NCBI RefSeq assembly: GCF_000813845.1 | Contig: NZ_JWTB01000048.1 | Coordinates: 1 to 39,458, forward strand | Reading direction: 5' to 3' | DNA: 39,458 nucleotides | Source of the DNA: Pseudarthrobacter phenanthrenivorans | GTDB taxonomy: Bacteria; Actinomycetota; Actinomycetes; Actinomycetales; Micrococcaceae | Shown here: piece by piece, positions 39,431 to 39,458 of the stretch | Numbering within the stretch: position 1 is the first letter of the stretch | How the letters are laid out: each line of letters begins with the position of its first letter | Position numbers and translations under genes: made by a program | The notes under the pieces: generated by a model | Seen by the model: only the letters and a program-made list of their open reading frames with translations | The model's database searches: none | What the model was told of the DNA's origin: nothing

Positions 39431-39458
39431 AAGGCAAGCGTTCGACGGCGGGTGCGCA

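Overview
This is a high-GC window from an actinobacterial chromosome, most likely Micrococcaceae of the Arthrobacter/Pseudarthrobacter type. The placement rests on mycothiol synthase, an orphan GlnR-type regulator, a MutT1-type Nudix/histidine-phosphatase protein next to polyphosphate kinase, several PspC-domain envelope-stress proteins, an acidic extension on NusG, and the order tRNA-Trp, secE, nusG, rplK, rplA, rplJ, rplL, rpoB. Every gene call was made by reading the translated sequence; no database search was run.

Layout. 1-1.2 kb: asd, of the enteric type. 1.27-5.1 kb (all minus strand): an accessory block headed by a WXG100-like protein with a long C-terminal region. Behind it come a 213-aa protein of unknown family, a second and 5'-truncated copy of that protein, and four paralogous small two-helix membrane proteins. 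Two of the four appear to be broken by single-base frameshifts. 5.2-7.8 kb: thyA-dfrA with two membrane-protein genes. 7.8-11.1 kb: ppk and mutT1. 11.2-12.9 kb: glnR and mshD. 13.2-18.7 kb (plus strand): membrane proteins, a nitrobindin-like protein, a flavodoxin-fold reductase, ygfZ, an ankyrin protein and a DHA2-family exporter. 18.6-20.4 kb: pfkA and a GNAT gene. 20.6-24.9 kb: a LiaFSR-like envelope-stress locus with PspC proteins divergent from a histidine kinase/response regulator pair. 25-26.2 kb: an aspartate-type aminotransferase, separated from the regulator by a striking nested palindrome. 26.5-33.1 kb: the tRNA-Trp/secE/nusG/ribosomal-protein cluster, interrupted by two tandem double-GNAT acetyltransferases. 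33.1-35.6 kb: a YbaK-type deacylase, a thiolase and a lipoprotein. 35.9-39.4 kb: rpoB, whose rpoC partner would lie past the window.

Most of the window is ordinary core genome. The part that looks least described is the 1.27-5.1 kb array. Its shape is that of a type VII secretion substrate followed by a duplicated and decaying accessory cassette, comparable in layout (not in proven homology) to toxin/immunity arrays. The second unexplained structure is the 32-bp-periodic palindrome at 24.88-25.0 kb.
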